Shown piece by piece: positions 36,039 to 44,699 of a stretch of 64,000 nt of DNA; the first letter of the stretch is position 1; the number at the start of each line of letters is the position of its first letter. Origin of the DNA: Sphingosinicellaceae bacterium (GTDB lineage: Bacteria > Pseudomonadota > Alphaproteobacteria > Sphingomonadales > Sphingomonadaceae); contig CP079108.1 of NCBI GenBank assembly GCA_019285715.1, positions 1,193,001 through 1,257,000 of the forward strand, read 5' to 3'. Under the pieces are notes generated by a model that was not told the origin of the DNA, made no database searches, and saw nothing but the letters and a program-made list of their open reading frames with translations. A program made the translations under genes and the position numbers.

Positions 36039-37544
36039 GTGCCCGGCGCCGACTGGCGCTTCGTCCAGCTGCTCGACGTGCTGCCGCTCGGGCTTGCGTT
36101 GCTCGATACCGAGGGCCGGATGCTGGCCTGCAACGACGCCTTCCGCCGGACGATCGACGATCCATGCCAGCCCGGCGCGCCGCTTCCCGCGGGGATCACC
36201 GTTGCCGATGACCGGCCGATGCTGGCGCGGGCGATCCGCGATGCGCTCGACAAGGGCAAACTGCCCGCCGAGCTCCGCCTGCGGTTGACCGCCCGCCCCG
36301 AGGAGCCGCTGGTCATGACGATCGCGCGGGTGCCAGCCGGGATCGACGCAACGCTGCTGATCGCCGTCCGCGATATCCGCGAGCAACTGCTGCTCGAGCG
36401 GCAGGTCGCGCAGGTGACGCGGATGCAGGCGATCGGCCAGCTCGCGGGCGGTGTCGCGCACGATTTCAACAACATCCTGACCGCCAACCTCGGGCTGGTC
36501 GAGCAGCTGCTGGCGCGCCACGTCCCGGGCGACGGCGACTATAGCGACCTCGAGGAGCTGAAGACCAACGACTCGCGCGGTGCGACGCTGATCCGCCAGC
36601 TCCTCGCCTTTGCCCGTCAGCAGACCCTGCGGCAGCAGCTCGTCGACGCCCGCGCCGCGGTCGCCGCGCTCGCTGCCCTGCTCAGCCGCCTGCTCGGCGA
36701 CGAGGTCACGCTGGCGCTCGAACTCGACGAGGTCGGGCCGATCCGGGTCGATCCGGGCCAGCTCGAACAGGTCATCGTCAACCTCGCCGTCAATGCCCGC
36801 GACGCGATGCCCGGCGGCGGCCGGCTGGTGATCGCGACCCGCAGCGTCCCCGCCGCGGCCGTCGACCGGCTCGGCCACAGCGTCATGCCGGCGGGCGATT
36901 ACGTCGAGATCGCCGTCTGCGACAGCGGGATCGGCATCGACAAGGACCTCGGTGCCAAGATCTACGAACCGTTCTTCACCACCAAAAGCGGCGCGCAGGG
37001 CACCGGGCTCGGGCTGTCGACGGTCTACGGCATCGTCAAGCAGTCCGGCGGCTTCGTCTTCAATGCACCCGCGCCCAGCGGCGGCACGATCTTCAGCCTG
37101 TTCTTCCCGCGCGCCGAGGGCAAGGTCGACGTCGCCGCGCCGATCCCCGTGCCGAAGCCCGTGTTCATCGTCGACGGCCGCAGCCTCGCGGTCCTGCTCG
37201 TCGAGGACGACCGCGCCGTGCGGCTGGTCCTCCAGCGCGCGCTCGCCAACGCCGGCTTCGTCGTCACCGCCGCTGCCGATGCGCTCGCGGCGCTGCCGTT
37301 GATCGACGATCCCGCGACGGTCATCGACGTGCTCGTCTCCGACGTGATGATGCCGGGCATGGACGGCGGCCAGCTTGCCGCGCACGCCCGCCGCCGCCGC
37401 CCCGAACTGCCGGTGCTGCTGATGTCGGGCTATGCCGAACCACCCCAGCGCTCCGCCACCGCCGACGCCGGGGTCGCCTTCCTCGCCAAGCCGTTCACGG
37501 GCTCGGCACTGGCCGACGCGATCCGCGCGGCGGCGCGCTACTAG
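36039..37544 (+). CDS. cckA: CckA-like hybrid histidine kinase/response regulator
   Basis: 501-residue hybrid kinase. A PAS-like region (about 5-105) is followed by the HisKA box QAIGQLAGGVAHDFNNILTA (His about 141) and the ATPase domain: N-box NLAVNARDAMPGG, G1 CDSGIGIDKD, G2 GTGLGLSTVYGIVKQSGG. It ends in a REC domain (about 383-500) with acceptor Asp in VLVSDVMMPGMDG and Lys in FLAKPF. The H-box and receiver match CckA, which feeds CtrA phosphorylation in alphaproteobacteria, but the N-terminus is short with no membrane helices seen. GTG at 36039 is used; the frame stays open upstream to about 35997, so the N-terminus is uncertain. Confidence 0.75.
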   Translation: MPGADWRFVQLLDVLPLGLALLDTEGRMLACNDAFRRTIDDPCQPGAPLPAGITVADDRPMLARAIRDALDKGKLPAELRLRLTARPEEPLVMTIARVPAGIDATLLIAVRDIREQLLLERQVAQVTRMQAIGQLAGGVAHDFNNILTANLGLVEQLLARHVPGDGDYSDLEELKTNDSRGATLIRQLLAFARQQTLRQQLVDARAAVAALAALLSRLLGDEVTLALELDEVGPIRVDPGQLEQVIVNLAVNARDAMPGGGRLVIATRSVPAAAVDRLGHSVMPAGDYVEIAVCDSGIGIDKDLGAKIYEPFFTTKSGAQGTGLGLSTVYGIVKQSGGFVFNAPAPSGGTIFSLFFPRAEGKVDVAAPIPVPKPVFIVDGRSLAVLLVEDDRAVRLVLQRALANAGFVVTAAADALAALPLIDDPATVIDVLVSDVMMPGMDGGQLAAHARRRRPELPVLLMSGYAEPPQRSATADAGVAFLAKPFTGSALADAIRAAARY

Positions 37545-37550
37545 TCGCTA

Positions 37551-37568
37551 TTGGTAGGGTTCTACCAA
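37551..37568. promoter_or_regulatory. 18-bp palindrome TTGGTAG-N4-CTACCAA
   Basis: A perfect 7-bp inverted repeat around GGTT, 7 nt after the hybrid-kinase stop, within the gap leading to the response regulator gene. It could be a weak terminator or an operator for the downstream gene. It is seen directly; the role is undetermined. Confidence 0.4.
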
Positions 37569-37737
37569 GCTCCGGTACCGACGCGCTATTAGGTCGCGGT
37601 AACCCGGGGTGAACCCGGTACGGTGCCGTGTTGAGTGCCGATGCGTGGTTTGGTATAGGCGTCTTGGGGGGCATGCGCCGGTACAGGCGTAGTCCAAGCG
37701 TGATGCCCGGTCCCGGGCGATGGGAGTACGCACTAGC

Positions 37738-38097
37738 ATGCAGCGGGTGCTGATTGTTGAAGATGAAGTCCTGATCGGCCTGGTTCTCGAGGATATGCTC
37801 GATATGATCGGCTGCCGGGTTGCGGCGAACGCCGAGTCCATCGTGGCGGGTTTCGATGCCCTCGAACGGCTGGGTGCGGAGGGTTTCGACGTCGCGATCC
37901 TCGACGTCCACCTCGGGACGGAATCGGTGTTCCCGCTTGCCGACCGCCTGGCCGCGCTCGGCAAGCGCATCGTGTTCGCCACCGGGTCGCATCCGGACAC
38001 GCTGCCGGAGCGCTATGGAGACAGCGGTGTGCTTGAAAAGCCCTATGCCTTCGCGGCTGTCGAAGCCTTGATGAAACCGGTGTCCGCCGCCGCTTGA
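37738..38097 (+). CDS. single-domain response regulator
   Basis: 119-residue CheY-like receiver with no output domain. Residues are in place: acidic pocket IVEDE, phosphoacceptor Asp in VAILDVHLG, Thr in IVFATGSHP, and Lys in VLEKPYAF. I use the ATG at 37738 with GGAG 11 nt upstream; an in-frame ATG at 37720 is possible. It follows the hybrid kinase in the same orientation after about 190 nt with a palindrome, so it may act with that kinase or with another one. Similar stand-alone receivers often sit beside sensor kinases of the HWE type, which are absent here. Confidence 0.85.
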   Translation: MQRVLIVEDEVLIGLVLEDMLDMIGCRVAANAESIVAGFDALERLGAEGFDVAILDVHLGTESVFPLADRLAALGKRIVFATGSHPDTLPERYGDSGVLEKPYAFAAVEALMKPVSAAA

Positions 38098-38124
38098 GAT
38101 TACGCAACGCTGAAGTTGGTTCGC

Positions 38125-38139
38125 GTTCGCTGCTTGTTC
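38125..38139 (+). promoter_or_regulatory. LexA box upstream of recA
   Basis: GTTCGCTGCTTGTTC matches the alphaproteobacterial LexA consensus GTTC-N7-GTTC exactly. It lies 67 nt before the recA start, and its TTGTTC end could serve as a -35 element (TACGGA follows 17 nt later). A second dyad, GTTC-N5-GAAC, shares its last half-site (38136-38148). Confidence 0.85.
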
Positions 38140-38205
38140 CTCTAGAACAGACGTGGTACGGAAGCCGCCTTGTAGGGGCGTCAACCGACCGCTAGGGAGT
38201 TCAAG

Positions 38206-39312
38206 ATGGCTGCAAATCTTAAGGTGGTGAACGGGGTGGCTGCAATTTCCAAGGCGGACGAGAAGGCCAGCGGCGACAAGGCGCGCGCGCTAGAGGCCGC
38301 ACTGGCGCAAATCGACCGCGCCTTCGGCAAGGGCTCGGCGATGCGCCTCGGCTCGCGTGAGACGATGGAGGTCGAATCGATCTCCAGCGGTTCGCTCGGC
38401 CTCGACATCGCACTCGGTATCGGCGGCCTGCCGCGCGGCCGGGTCATCGAGATCTACGGCCCCGAAAGCTCGGGCAAGACGACGCTGGCGCTGCACGCCA
38501 TCGCCGAAGCGCAGAAGATGGGCGGCACCGCGGCCTTCGTCGATGCGGAACACGCTCTCGACCCGGCCTATGCCAAGAAGCTCGGCGTCAACATCGACGA
38601 GCTGATCGTTTCGCAGCCCGACACCGGCGAACAGGCGCTCGAGATCGTCGACACGCTGGTTCGCTCCAACGCCGTCGACGTGCTGGTCATCGACTCGGTC
38701 GCAGCTCTGGTGCCGCGCGCTGAAATCGAGGGCGAAATGGGCGACAGCCACGTCGGCCTGCAGGCCCGCCTGATGTCGCAGTCACTCCGCAAGCTCACCG
38801 GCTCGATCAGCCGCTCGCGCTGCATGGTCATATTTATCAACCAGTTACGCATGAAGATCGGCGTAATGTACGGCAACCCGGAAACCACCACCGGCGGCAA
38901 CGCACTCAAGTTCTACGCCAGCGTCCGCCTCGACATCCGCCGCACCGGACAGATCAAGGATGGTGACGACGTTGTTGGCAACACCACCCGGGTCAAGGTC
39001 GTCAAGAACAAGGTCGCGCCGCCGTTCAAGCAGGTCGAGTTCGACATCATGTACGGCGAAGGCGTCAGCCGCATCGGCGAAATCCTCGACCTCGGCGTCA
39101 AGGCCGGCGTCGTCGAGAAGTCCGGTGCCTGGTTCAGCTACGACTCGATCCGCATCGGCCAGGGCCGCGAGAACTCGAAGAAGTACCTGAAAGCCAATCC
39201 GGACGTCGCGGCTCGCATCGAGAAGACCATCCGCGACAATGCGGCCGGCATCTCCGAAGCGCTGATGACCGGCAGCCCCGAGCCATCGACCGGCGAAGAC
39301 GCCGAGATGTAG
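38206..39312 (+). CDS. recA: recombinase RecA
   Basis: 368-residue ATP-dependent strand-exchange protein and LexA co-protease. Visible features are the Walker A loop [19 protein letters not shown], the Walker B region [20 protein letters not shown], and loop 2 around [20 protein letters not shown]. The conserved N-terminal [11 protein letters not shown]-type helix starts near residue 27. The first 25 residues form a lineage-specific extension. A GGGAG ribosome site precedes the ATG, and an exact LexA box lies upstream, so it is expected to be SOS-induced. Confidence 0.98.
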   Translation: MAANLKVVNGVAAISKADEKASGDKARALEAALAQIDRAFGKGSAMRLGSRETMEVESISSGSLGLDIALGIGGLPRGRVIEIYGPESSGKTTLALHAIAEAQKMGGTAAFVDAEHALDPAYAKKLGVNIDELIVSQPDTGEQALEIVDTLVRSNAVDVLVIDSVAALVPRAEIEGEMGDSHVGLQARLMSQSLRKLTGSISRSRCMVIFINQLRMKIGVMYGNPETTTGGNALKFYASVRLDIRRTGQIKDGDDVVGNTTRVKVVKNKVAPPFKQVEFDIMYGEGVSRIGEILDLGVKAGVVEKSGAWFSYDSIRIGQGRENSKKYLKANPDVAARIEKTIRDNAAGISEALMTGSPEPSTGEDAEM

Positions 39313-39320
39313 TCGGTGAG

Positions 39321-39350
39321 CACGACCCCCGCCCGATCGCGGGGGTCGTG
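39321..39350 (+). terminator. recA terminator hairpin
   Basis: CACGACCCCCGC, a 6-nt loop, then GCGGGGGTCGTG: a perfect 12-bp GC-rich stem 8 nt after the recA stop, with no clear T-run. Confidence 0.8.
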
Positions 39351-39417
39351 GTGCTCGGTCGCTGCGTCGAGACACCGCCGTCTTGAGATACGACTGCCCG
39401 TGGCTTAAGTCCGTCCG

Positions 39418-42096
39418 ATGACCAGCACCAACGATATCCGCCGCGCCTTCCTCGAGTATTTCGGGAACGCCGGGCATGCTGTGGTCCCGTCCGCACCACT
39501 AGTGCCGCAGAACGATCCGACCTTGATGTTCGTCAACGCCGGCATGGTGCCGTTCAAGAACGTCTTCACGGGCCTCGAGACCCGCCCCTACAAGACCGCG
39601 GTTTCGTCGCAGAAATGCGTCCGCGCCGGCGGCAAGCACAACGACCTCGACAACGTCGGCTACACCGCGCGCCATCACACATTCTTCGAGATGCTCGGCA
39701 ACTTCAGCTTCGGCGACTATTTCAAGGAGCAGGCGATCACCCACGCGTGGACGCTCCTGACTCGCGAATTCGGCATCGATCCCGACCGCCTGACCGTCAC
39801 CGTCTACCATACCGACGATGAGGCCTTCGCGCTCTGGCAGAAGATCGCCGGGCTGCCCGCCGACCGCATCATTCGCATCGCTACCAACGATAATTTCTGG
39901 TCGATGGGCGACACCGGCCCCTGCGGCCCGTGCAGCGAGATCTTCTACGACCACGGCGACCACATCCCCGGTGGCCCGCCCGGCAGTCCCGACGAGGACG
40001 GCGACCGCTTCGTCGAGATTTGGAACCTGGTGTTCATGCAGTACGAGCAGATCGACGCCGCGACCCGCCTCGACCTGCCGCGTCCGTCGATCGACACCGG
40101 CATGGGCCTCGAGCGCGTCGCTGCCGTCCTCCAGGGTGTCCATGACAACTACGACACCGACACCTTCAAGGCGCTGATCGCGGCGTCCGGCGAACTGACC
40201 GGCACTGCCACCGACGGTGCCAACACCGCCTCGCACCGCGTTATCGCCGACCACCTTCGCGCCAGCGGCTTCCTGATCGCCGACGGTGTACTGCCCTCCG
40301 CCGAAGGCCGTGGCTACGTACTCCGCCGGATCATGCGCCGCGCCATGCGCCACGCCCAGATCCTGGGAGCCGCCGAGCCGCTGATGCACCGGCTTGTTCC
40401 CGCGCTCGTCGCGGCGATGGGCGGCGCATTCCCCGAACTCGTCCGCGCCCAGCCGCTGATCGAGGCGACGCTCCATCAAGAGGAGGTCCGCTTCCGCGTT
40501 ACCCTCGCCAACGGCCTGCGCCTGCTCGATGAGGCGACCGCGACGATGGCCCCGGGCGACACGCTGCCCGGTGCCACCGCGTTCAAACTCTACGACACCT
40601 TCGGTTTCCCCTACGACCTAACCGAAGACGCGTTGCGGGCGCAGGGCTTCACGGTCGAGCGCGCCGGCTTCGATGCCGCGATGGCCGAGCAGAAGCGCGC
40701 GGCCCGCGCCGCCTGGGCGGGTTCGGGGCAAGCCGCGTCCGAAGCCGTCTGGTTCGACATCGTCGAGGCCGAGGGCGCGAGCGAGTTCGTCGGTTACGCC
40801 ACCGACACCGCGCAAGCCAACGTCGTCGCGTTGGTCAAGGACGGCGTCCGCGTCGACCATGCGGATGCGGGCGACAAGGTCATCGTGGTCACGAACCAAA
40901 CGCCTTTCTACGGCGAATCGGGTGGCCAGCAGGGCGATGCCGGCATGGTCACCGGCGACAGCGGGTTACGGCTTGCCGTCGCCGACACTGCCAAGCCGCT
41001 CGGCAAGCTCCACGTCCATGTTGGCGAGGTCGAGGCCGGCAGCATCCGCGTCGGCGACACCGTCACGCTGGCGATCGACACCGAGCGTCGCGCACAGCTC
41101 CGCGCCAACCACTCGGCGACCCACCTGCTTCACGCGGCACTGCGCCGTCGGCTCGGCGACCATGTCACCCAGAAGGGCTCGCTCGTCGCGCCCGACCGCC
41201 TACGCTTCGACTTCAGCCAGCCGCGCGCCCTGACCCCCGCCGACATCGCCGCGGTCGAGACCGAGGTGAACTGGCACATTCGCCACAACCAAGCCGTCAC
41301 TACTCGCCTGATGACACCCGACGCCGCCATCCAAGCGGGCGCGATGGCGCTGTTCGGCGAGAAATATGGCGACGAGGTCCGCGTTCTCAGCATGGGCTTG
41401 GACGAGGATGCGACCTACTCGACCGAGCTCTGCGGCGGCACCCACGTAAACGCGCTCGGTGATATCGGCGTCTTCAAGATCACATCGGAGAGCGCCGTCG
41501 CTGGCGGTATCCGGCGCATCGAGGCGCTGACCGGCGAAGCCGCACGGGTCTATCTCAACGATCAGGAAGCGCGGCTCAAGGAGGCCGCGACAGCGCTCAA
41601 GGCCCAGCCCGGCGAAGTCCCTGCCCGCGTCGCGGCCCTGATCGAGGACCGCCGCCGCCTCGAGCGCGAACTCGCCGATGCCAAGCGTACGCTCGCGCTT
41701 TCGGGCGGCACCGCCGGCAATGGAGCCATGGCTAGCGGCCCGGCTGCCCCCGAGATGGTCGGCGGCATGGGCTTCGTTGGACAGGTGATCGCCGGGCTCG
41801 ACGCCAAAAACCTGCGCGGCCTCGTCGACGACGCCAAGAAGCAGATGGGCAGTGGCGTCGCTGTGCTGGTCGCGGTCAACGACGGTCGCGCCTCGGTCGC
41901 GGTCGGGGTCACCGACGACCTGACCGACCGCCACAGCGCCGTCGACCTTGTGCGGCTAGCTGCCGCCGCGGTTGGCGGGCAGGGCGGCGGCGGCCGTCCC
42001 GACATGGCACAGGCCGGTGGCCCCGACGGCGCCAGGGCCACGGACGCGGTCGCGGCGGTCAAGGCGGCGCTCGGCGAGGTCGCGGTCGCCGCTTGA
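39418..42096 (+). CDS. alaS: alanyl-tRNA synthetase
   Basis: 892-residue class II synthetase with full domain order. The aminoacylation core (about 1-250) has [38 protein letters not shown] and FEIWNLVF-type motifs. A tRNA-recognition helical region follows, then the editing domain (about 560-720) with zinc ligands in [12 protein letters not shown] and [15 protein letters not shown]. The C-terminal DHHA1 domain (about 750-890) is glycine-rich near its end ([16 protein letters not shown]). It editorially removes Ser and Gly from tRNA-Ala. recA-alaS order is common in related genomes. Confidence 0.98.
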   Translation: MTSTNDIRRAFLEYFGNAGHAVVPSAPLVPQNDPTLMFVNAGMVPFKNVFTGLETRPYKTAVSSQKCVRAGGKHNDLDNVGYTARHHTFFEMLGNFSFGDYFKEQAITHAWTLLTREFGIDPDRLTVTVYHTDDEAFALWQKIAGLPADRIIRIATNDNFWSMGDTGPCGPCSEIFYDHGDHIPGGPPGSPDEDGDRFVEIWNLVFMQYEQIDAATRLDLPRPSIDTGMGLERVAAVLQGVHDNYDTDTFKALIAASGELTGTATDGANTASHRVIADHLRASGFLIADGVLPSAEGRGYVLRRIMRRAMRHAQILGAAEPLMHRLVPALVAAMGGAFPELVRAQPLIEATLHQEEVRFRVTLANGLRLLDEATATMAPGDTLPGATAFKLYDTFGFPYDLTEDALRAQGFTVERAGFDAAMAEQKRAARAAWAGSGQAASEAVWFDIVEAEGASEFVGYATDTAQANVVALVKDGVRVDHADAGDKVIVVTNQTPFYGESGGQQGDAGMVTGDSGLRLAVADTAKPLGKLHVHVGEVEAGSIRVGDTVTLAIDTERRAQLRANHSATHLLHAALRRRLGDHVTQKGSLVAPDRLRFDFSQPRALTPADIAAVETEVNWHIRHNQAVTTRLMTPDAAIQAGAMALFGEKYGDEVRVLSMGLDEDATYSTELCGGTHVNALGDIGVFKITSESAVAGGIRRIEALTGEAARVYLNDQEARLKEAATALKAQPGEVPARVAALIEDRRRLERELADAKRTLALSGGTAGNGAMASGPAAPEMVGGMGFVGQVIAGLDAKNLRGLVDDAKKQMGSGVAVLVAVNDGRASVAVGVTDDLTDRHSAVDLVRLAAAAVGGQGGGGRPDMAQAGGPDGARATDAVAAVKAALGEVAVAA

Positions 42097-42761
42097 GCGA
42101 ACTCGACCGCGCGCCGGGGCGCCCTATGAGCGGTCGCCAGCCCGTCGACCGGCGGCGGTTCGAGGCCTGGGTTTACGGCCGCGCCATTTCGCGCGGCATG
42201 CCGCCGCCAGTGCCCCAAGGCGGTAGTTTTCGGATCGAGACCGGCCTGCCGCACGAGACGCGACGCCATGTCTTCCCGGCCGTGTCTCCCGAACTCGTCG
42301 CAGTCGCCAAGGCAATCAGCGAGCCGCGGGTCTTCGTCAAAGCGTTCGTCACCGCCGCAGATCTGGCGCGCGCCCTGCCGCCGGGATGGGAGATCCAGCC
42401 ACCGGGCTACATGATGATTCGCGATGGAGCCGCAGCCGGTGATGCGCCACTGTTCCCCCCAGGCTATTCGCTGGCGGTCGGCCTCGACGGCAGCACGACC
42501 GTCGCGACGATTACTGCCCTCGACGGCAACTGCGCCGCCAGCGGCCGCGCAGCGGATTACGATGGCTACCGAGTCTACGACCAGATCGTCACCGAGCCTG
42601 AACACCTCCGGCGCGGCCTCGGTCGTGCCGTGATGGCGGCACTGGAGCCAAGCCGAGATGAGGTCCCGCTGCTGGTCGCGACCGAGACCGGTCGGAGCCT
42701 CTATATGGCGCTGGGCTGGCGGGTCGTCGCGCCCTACACCTCGGCGGTGCTGCCCGGCTGA
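42093..42761 (+). CDS. GNAT-family N-acetyltransferase
   Basis: 222-residue protein whose C-terminal half (about 120-215) has the GNAT acetyl-CoA loop in [20 protein letters not shown], followed by [18 protein letters not shown]. The N-terminal half is a longer region of unknown role ([20 protein letters not shown]). Translation may start at the TTG overlapping the alaS stop (TTGA) or at the ATG at 42126. The 3' end overlaps the convergent antiporter gene by 28 nt. The acceptor substrate is unknown. Confidence 0.82.
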   Translation: MSELDRAPGRPMSGRQPVDRRRFEAWVYGRAISRGMPPPVPQGGSFRIETGLPHETRRHVFPAVSPELVAVAKAISEPRVFVKAFVTAADLARALPPGWEIQPPGYMMIRDGAAAGDAPLFPPGYSLAVGLDGSTTVATITALDGNCAASGRAADYDGYRVYDQIVTEPEHLRRGLGRAVMAALEPSRDEVPLLVATETGRSLYMALGWRVVAPYTSAVLPG

Positions 42762-44521
42762 GGCTCCTTCAGGTCCCGCAACCGCCGCCGCCGCAGCCGC
42801 GGCTCGCGCACCATGCCCGGGGCCGCGCCCTGGATCGCGGCGCGGAGTTCGGCGCGTTTCTCGTGGATCGAGGCGATCACCGGGCCCATCGGGACGCCGA
42901 GATCGACCAGCAACGCCTCCGCGAGTTGCAGGCTTGACTCGACGGTCTCGGGAACCGCGTCGGTGACGCCGAGCCGGTACAGGTGGCTGGCGTGGTCCGC
43001 ATCGCGCGCGCGGGCGACGAGGCACAGATCGGGGTGGCGTTCGCGGATGACGCGGACCAAAGTGTCCAGCCCGGTGCTGCCGTCGACGGTCAGCACGACG
43101 GCGCCGGCGCTGCCGAGCGCTAGGCCGTCGAGAAGTTCAGGGCGGCGGGCGTCGCCGTAGACCACGGGTTTGCCGGCGCGCCGCAGTCGCGCAACCGAAT
43201 CAGGGTCGCTGTCCACCGCCAGATAGGGGCGGCCGTGGGCCTCCAGCATCGAGGCAACCAGCCGCCCGACGCGGCCGAAGCCGATGATGACCGTGCGTCC
43301 GGGGACGGTCGGGATCACGGGGACTTCGGGGACAGGTGTGCCGGCGCTGAGGCGGCGTTCGAGGGCCTGCCCGGCGAGCCCGAGCAGCGGCGCGATTGCG
43401 AGGCCGAGGCCGGTGATGAGCAGCGCGAGACCGGCGGTCGGCCCGGCGACCAGCCCGCTAGCAGTAACCGTGCCGACGACGACGAGACTGGTCTCGGAAG
43501 GCGCTGCGAGCAGTGCTGCGACGTTCGCTGTGACGCCCGTCGCGCGGCCACTGAAGCGCAGGATCGCCGCCACAACCAGTGCCTTGACCACCACTACCGC
43601 AGCAACGCCGCCGAGCACCAGCAGCGGCGAGTCCGCGATCGCGGCGAGGTCGAGGCGCATGCCGACCCAGATCAGGAAGACGCCGAGCAGCAAGCCCTCG
43701 AAGGGCGCGACGGTCGCCTCGATCTGGCGACGGTACTCGGTGTCCGCCAGCATCGCGCCCGCCAGCAGCGCGCCGACGGCCGGTGACAGCCCGGCGACGG
43801 TGGCGACCGCGGCACTGCCGATCAGCACAACCAGCGAGGCTGCGAGGAACAGCTCAGGCCGCCGCGTCCGCGCCGCCTGGAGGAACAGCGGGCGCATGAC
43901 CAGCTTGCCGGCCAGCACGATGCCGCCGACGGCGAGCAGCCCGGTGGCGAGCGCGCCGCCGAAGCCCGACGCCGCCGATCCGGCCCCGAGCAGCAGCAAC
44001 ACCGGCGCGATGGCGATGTCCTGGAACAGGAACATGGCGAAAGCGGTGCGCCCGGCCTGGCTGCCGATGCGGCCGCTGCTGCTGAGCATCTGCAGCCCGA
44101 CCGCGGTCGACGACAGCGCCAGCGCAAAGCCGAGCGCCAGCGTCGCCGCGAGGCCGAGCCCGAACGGCCAGATCAACAGCGCGAGTGCCGCGGTGGAGCC
44201 GAGCACCTGAGCCGGCCCGAGGCCGAAGATCAGCTTGCGGAGCGTTTTCAGCCGCTCGACCGACAGTTCCAGCCCGAGCGCGAACAGCAGCATCGCAATG
44301 CCGATCTCGGCGGCGGGGGCCAGTACCTCGGCGTTCGAAATGGTCAGTGGCGCCAGAGCGGGGACGGCCCCGAGCGCATGCGGGCCGACGGCGACTCCGA
44401 CGAGGATAAAGCCGACGACCGGCGAGATGCGCAGCGCGGTGAAGGCCGGAATGACCAGCCCCGCAGCGCCGAGAACAACGATCAGGTCCTTGAAACCCTC
44501 GGATTCGATGGGGAGTGACAT
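42734..44521 (-). CDS. kefB: CPA2-type monovalent cation:proton antiporter with TrkA-N domain
   Basis: 595-residue transporter related to KefB/KefC and YbaL. The N-terminal antiporter domain (about 1-390) has 12-13 helices, with LRISPVVGFILVGVAVGPHA and LFALGLELSVERLKTLRKLI. The C-terminal nucleotide-binding TrkA-N domain (about 405-530) has RTVIIGFGRVGRLVASMLEA and YGDARRPELLDGLALGSAGA. A final polar tail of about 60 residues follows. It exchanges K+ or Na+ for H+ in the family. The specific symbol is tentative since glutathione gating is not evident. It converges on the acetyltransferase gene. Confidence 0.88.
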   Translation of the reverse strand: MSLPIESEGFKDLIVVLGAAGLVIPAFTALRISPVVGFILVGVAVGPHALGAVPALAPLTISNAEVLAPAAEIGIAMLLFALGLELSVERLKTLRKLIFGLGPAQVLGSTAALALLIWPFGLGLAATLALGFALALSSTAVGLQMLSSSGRIGSQAGRTAFAMFLFQDIAIAPVLLLLGAGSAASGFGGALATGLLAVGGIVLAGKLVMRPLFLQAARTRRPELFLAASLVVLIGSAAVATVAGLSPAVGALLAGAMLADTEYRRQIEATVAPFEGLLLGVFLIWVGMRLDLAAIADSPLLVLGGVAAVVVVKALVVAAILRFSGRATGVTANVAALLAAPSETSLVVVGTVTASGLVAGPTAGLALLITGLGLAIAPLLGLAGQALERRLSAGTPVPEVPVIPTVPGRTVIIGFGRVGRLVASMLEAHGRPYLAVDSDPDSVARLRRAGKPVVYGDARRPELLDGLALGSAGAVVLTVDGSTGLDTLVRVIRERHPDLCLVARARDADHASHLYRLGVTDAVPETVESSLQLAEALLVDLGVPMGPVIASIHEKRAELRAAIQGAAPGMVREPRLRRRRLRDLKEPQPGSTAEV

Positions 44522-44593
44522 GCCCGGCAGGGTGGCACACGCGGCGGCGTGTCCCTAGCGCGGAGGGTAATCTAACCAGAAAGGAACAAATCC

Positions 44594-44609
44594 CGTTTCA
44601 CGTGAAACA
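44594..44609. promoter_or_regulatory. parS-like ParB-binding site
   Basis: CGTTTCACGTGAAACA matches the widely conserved parS consensus TGTTTCACGTGAAACA at 15 of 16 positions, including the perfect 14-bp palindrome GTTTCACGTGAAAC. It lies in the 178-nt gap between the antiporter start and the DUF885 gene, and so is not in coding sequence. In alphaproteobacteria such sites are bound by ParB near the chromosome origin. I saw no second full match in the window and no parAB genes here. Confidence 0.85.
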
Positions 44610-44699
44610 GATTGGCCGTAGCGTCGAGATTTGCACTGGCGCAGCCGGCTCGTAGCAGCGGACGGACAAAGCGATATCAGCTCGCCAGTCAGTCCACGC

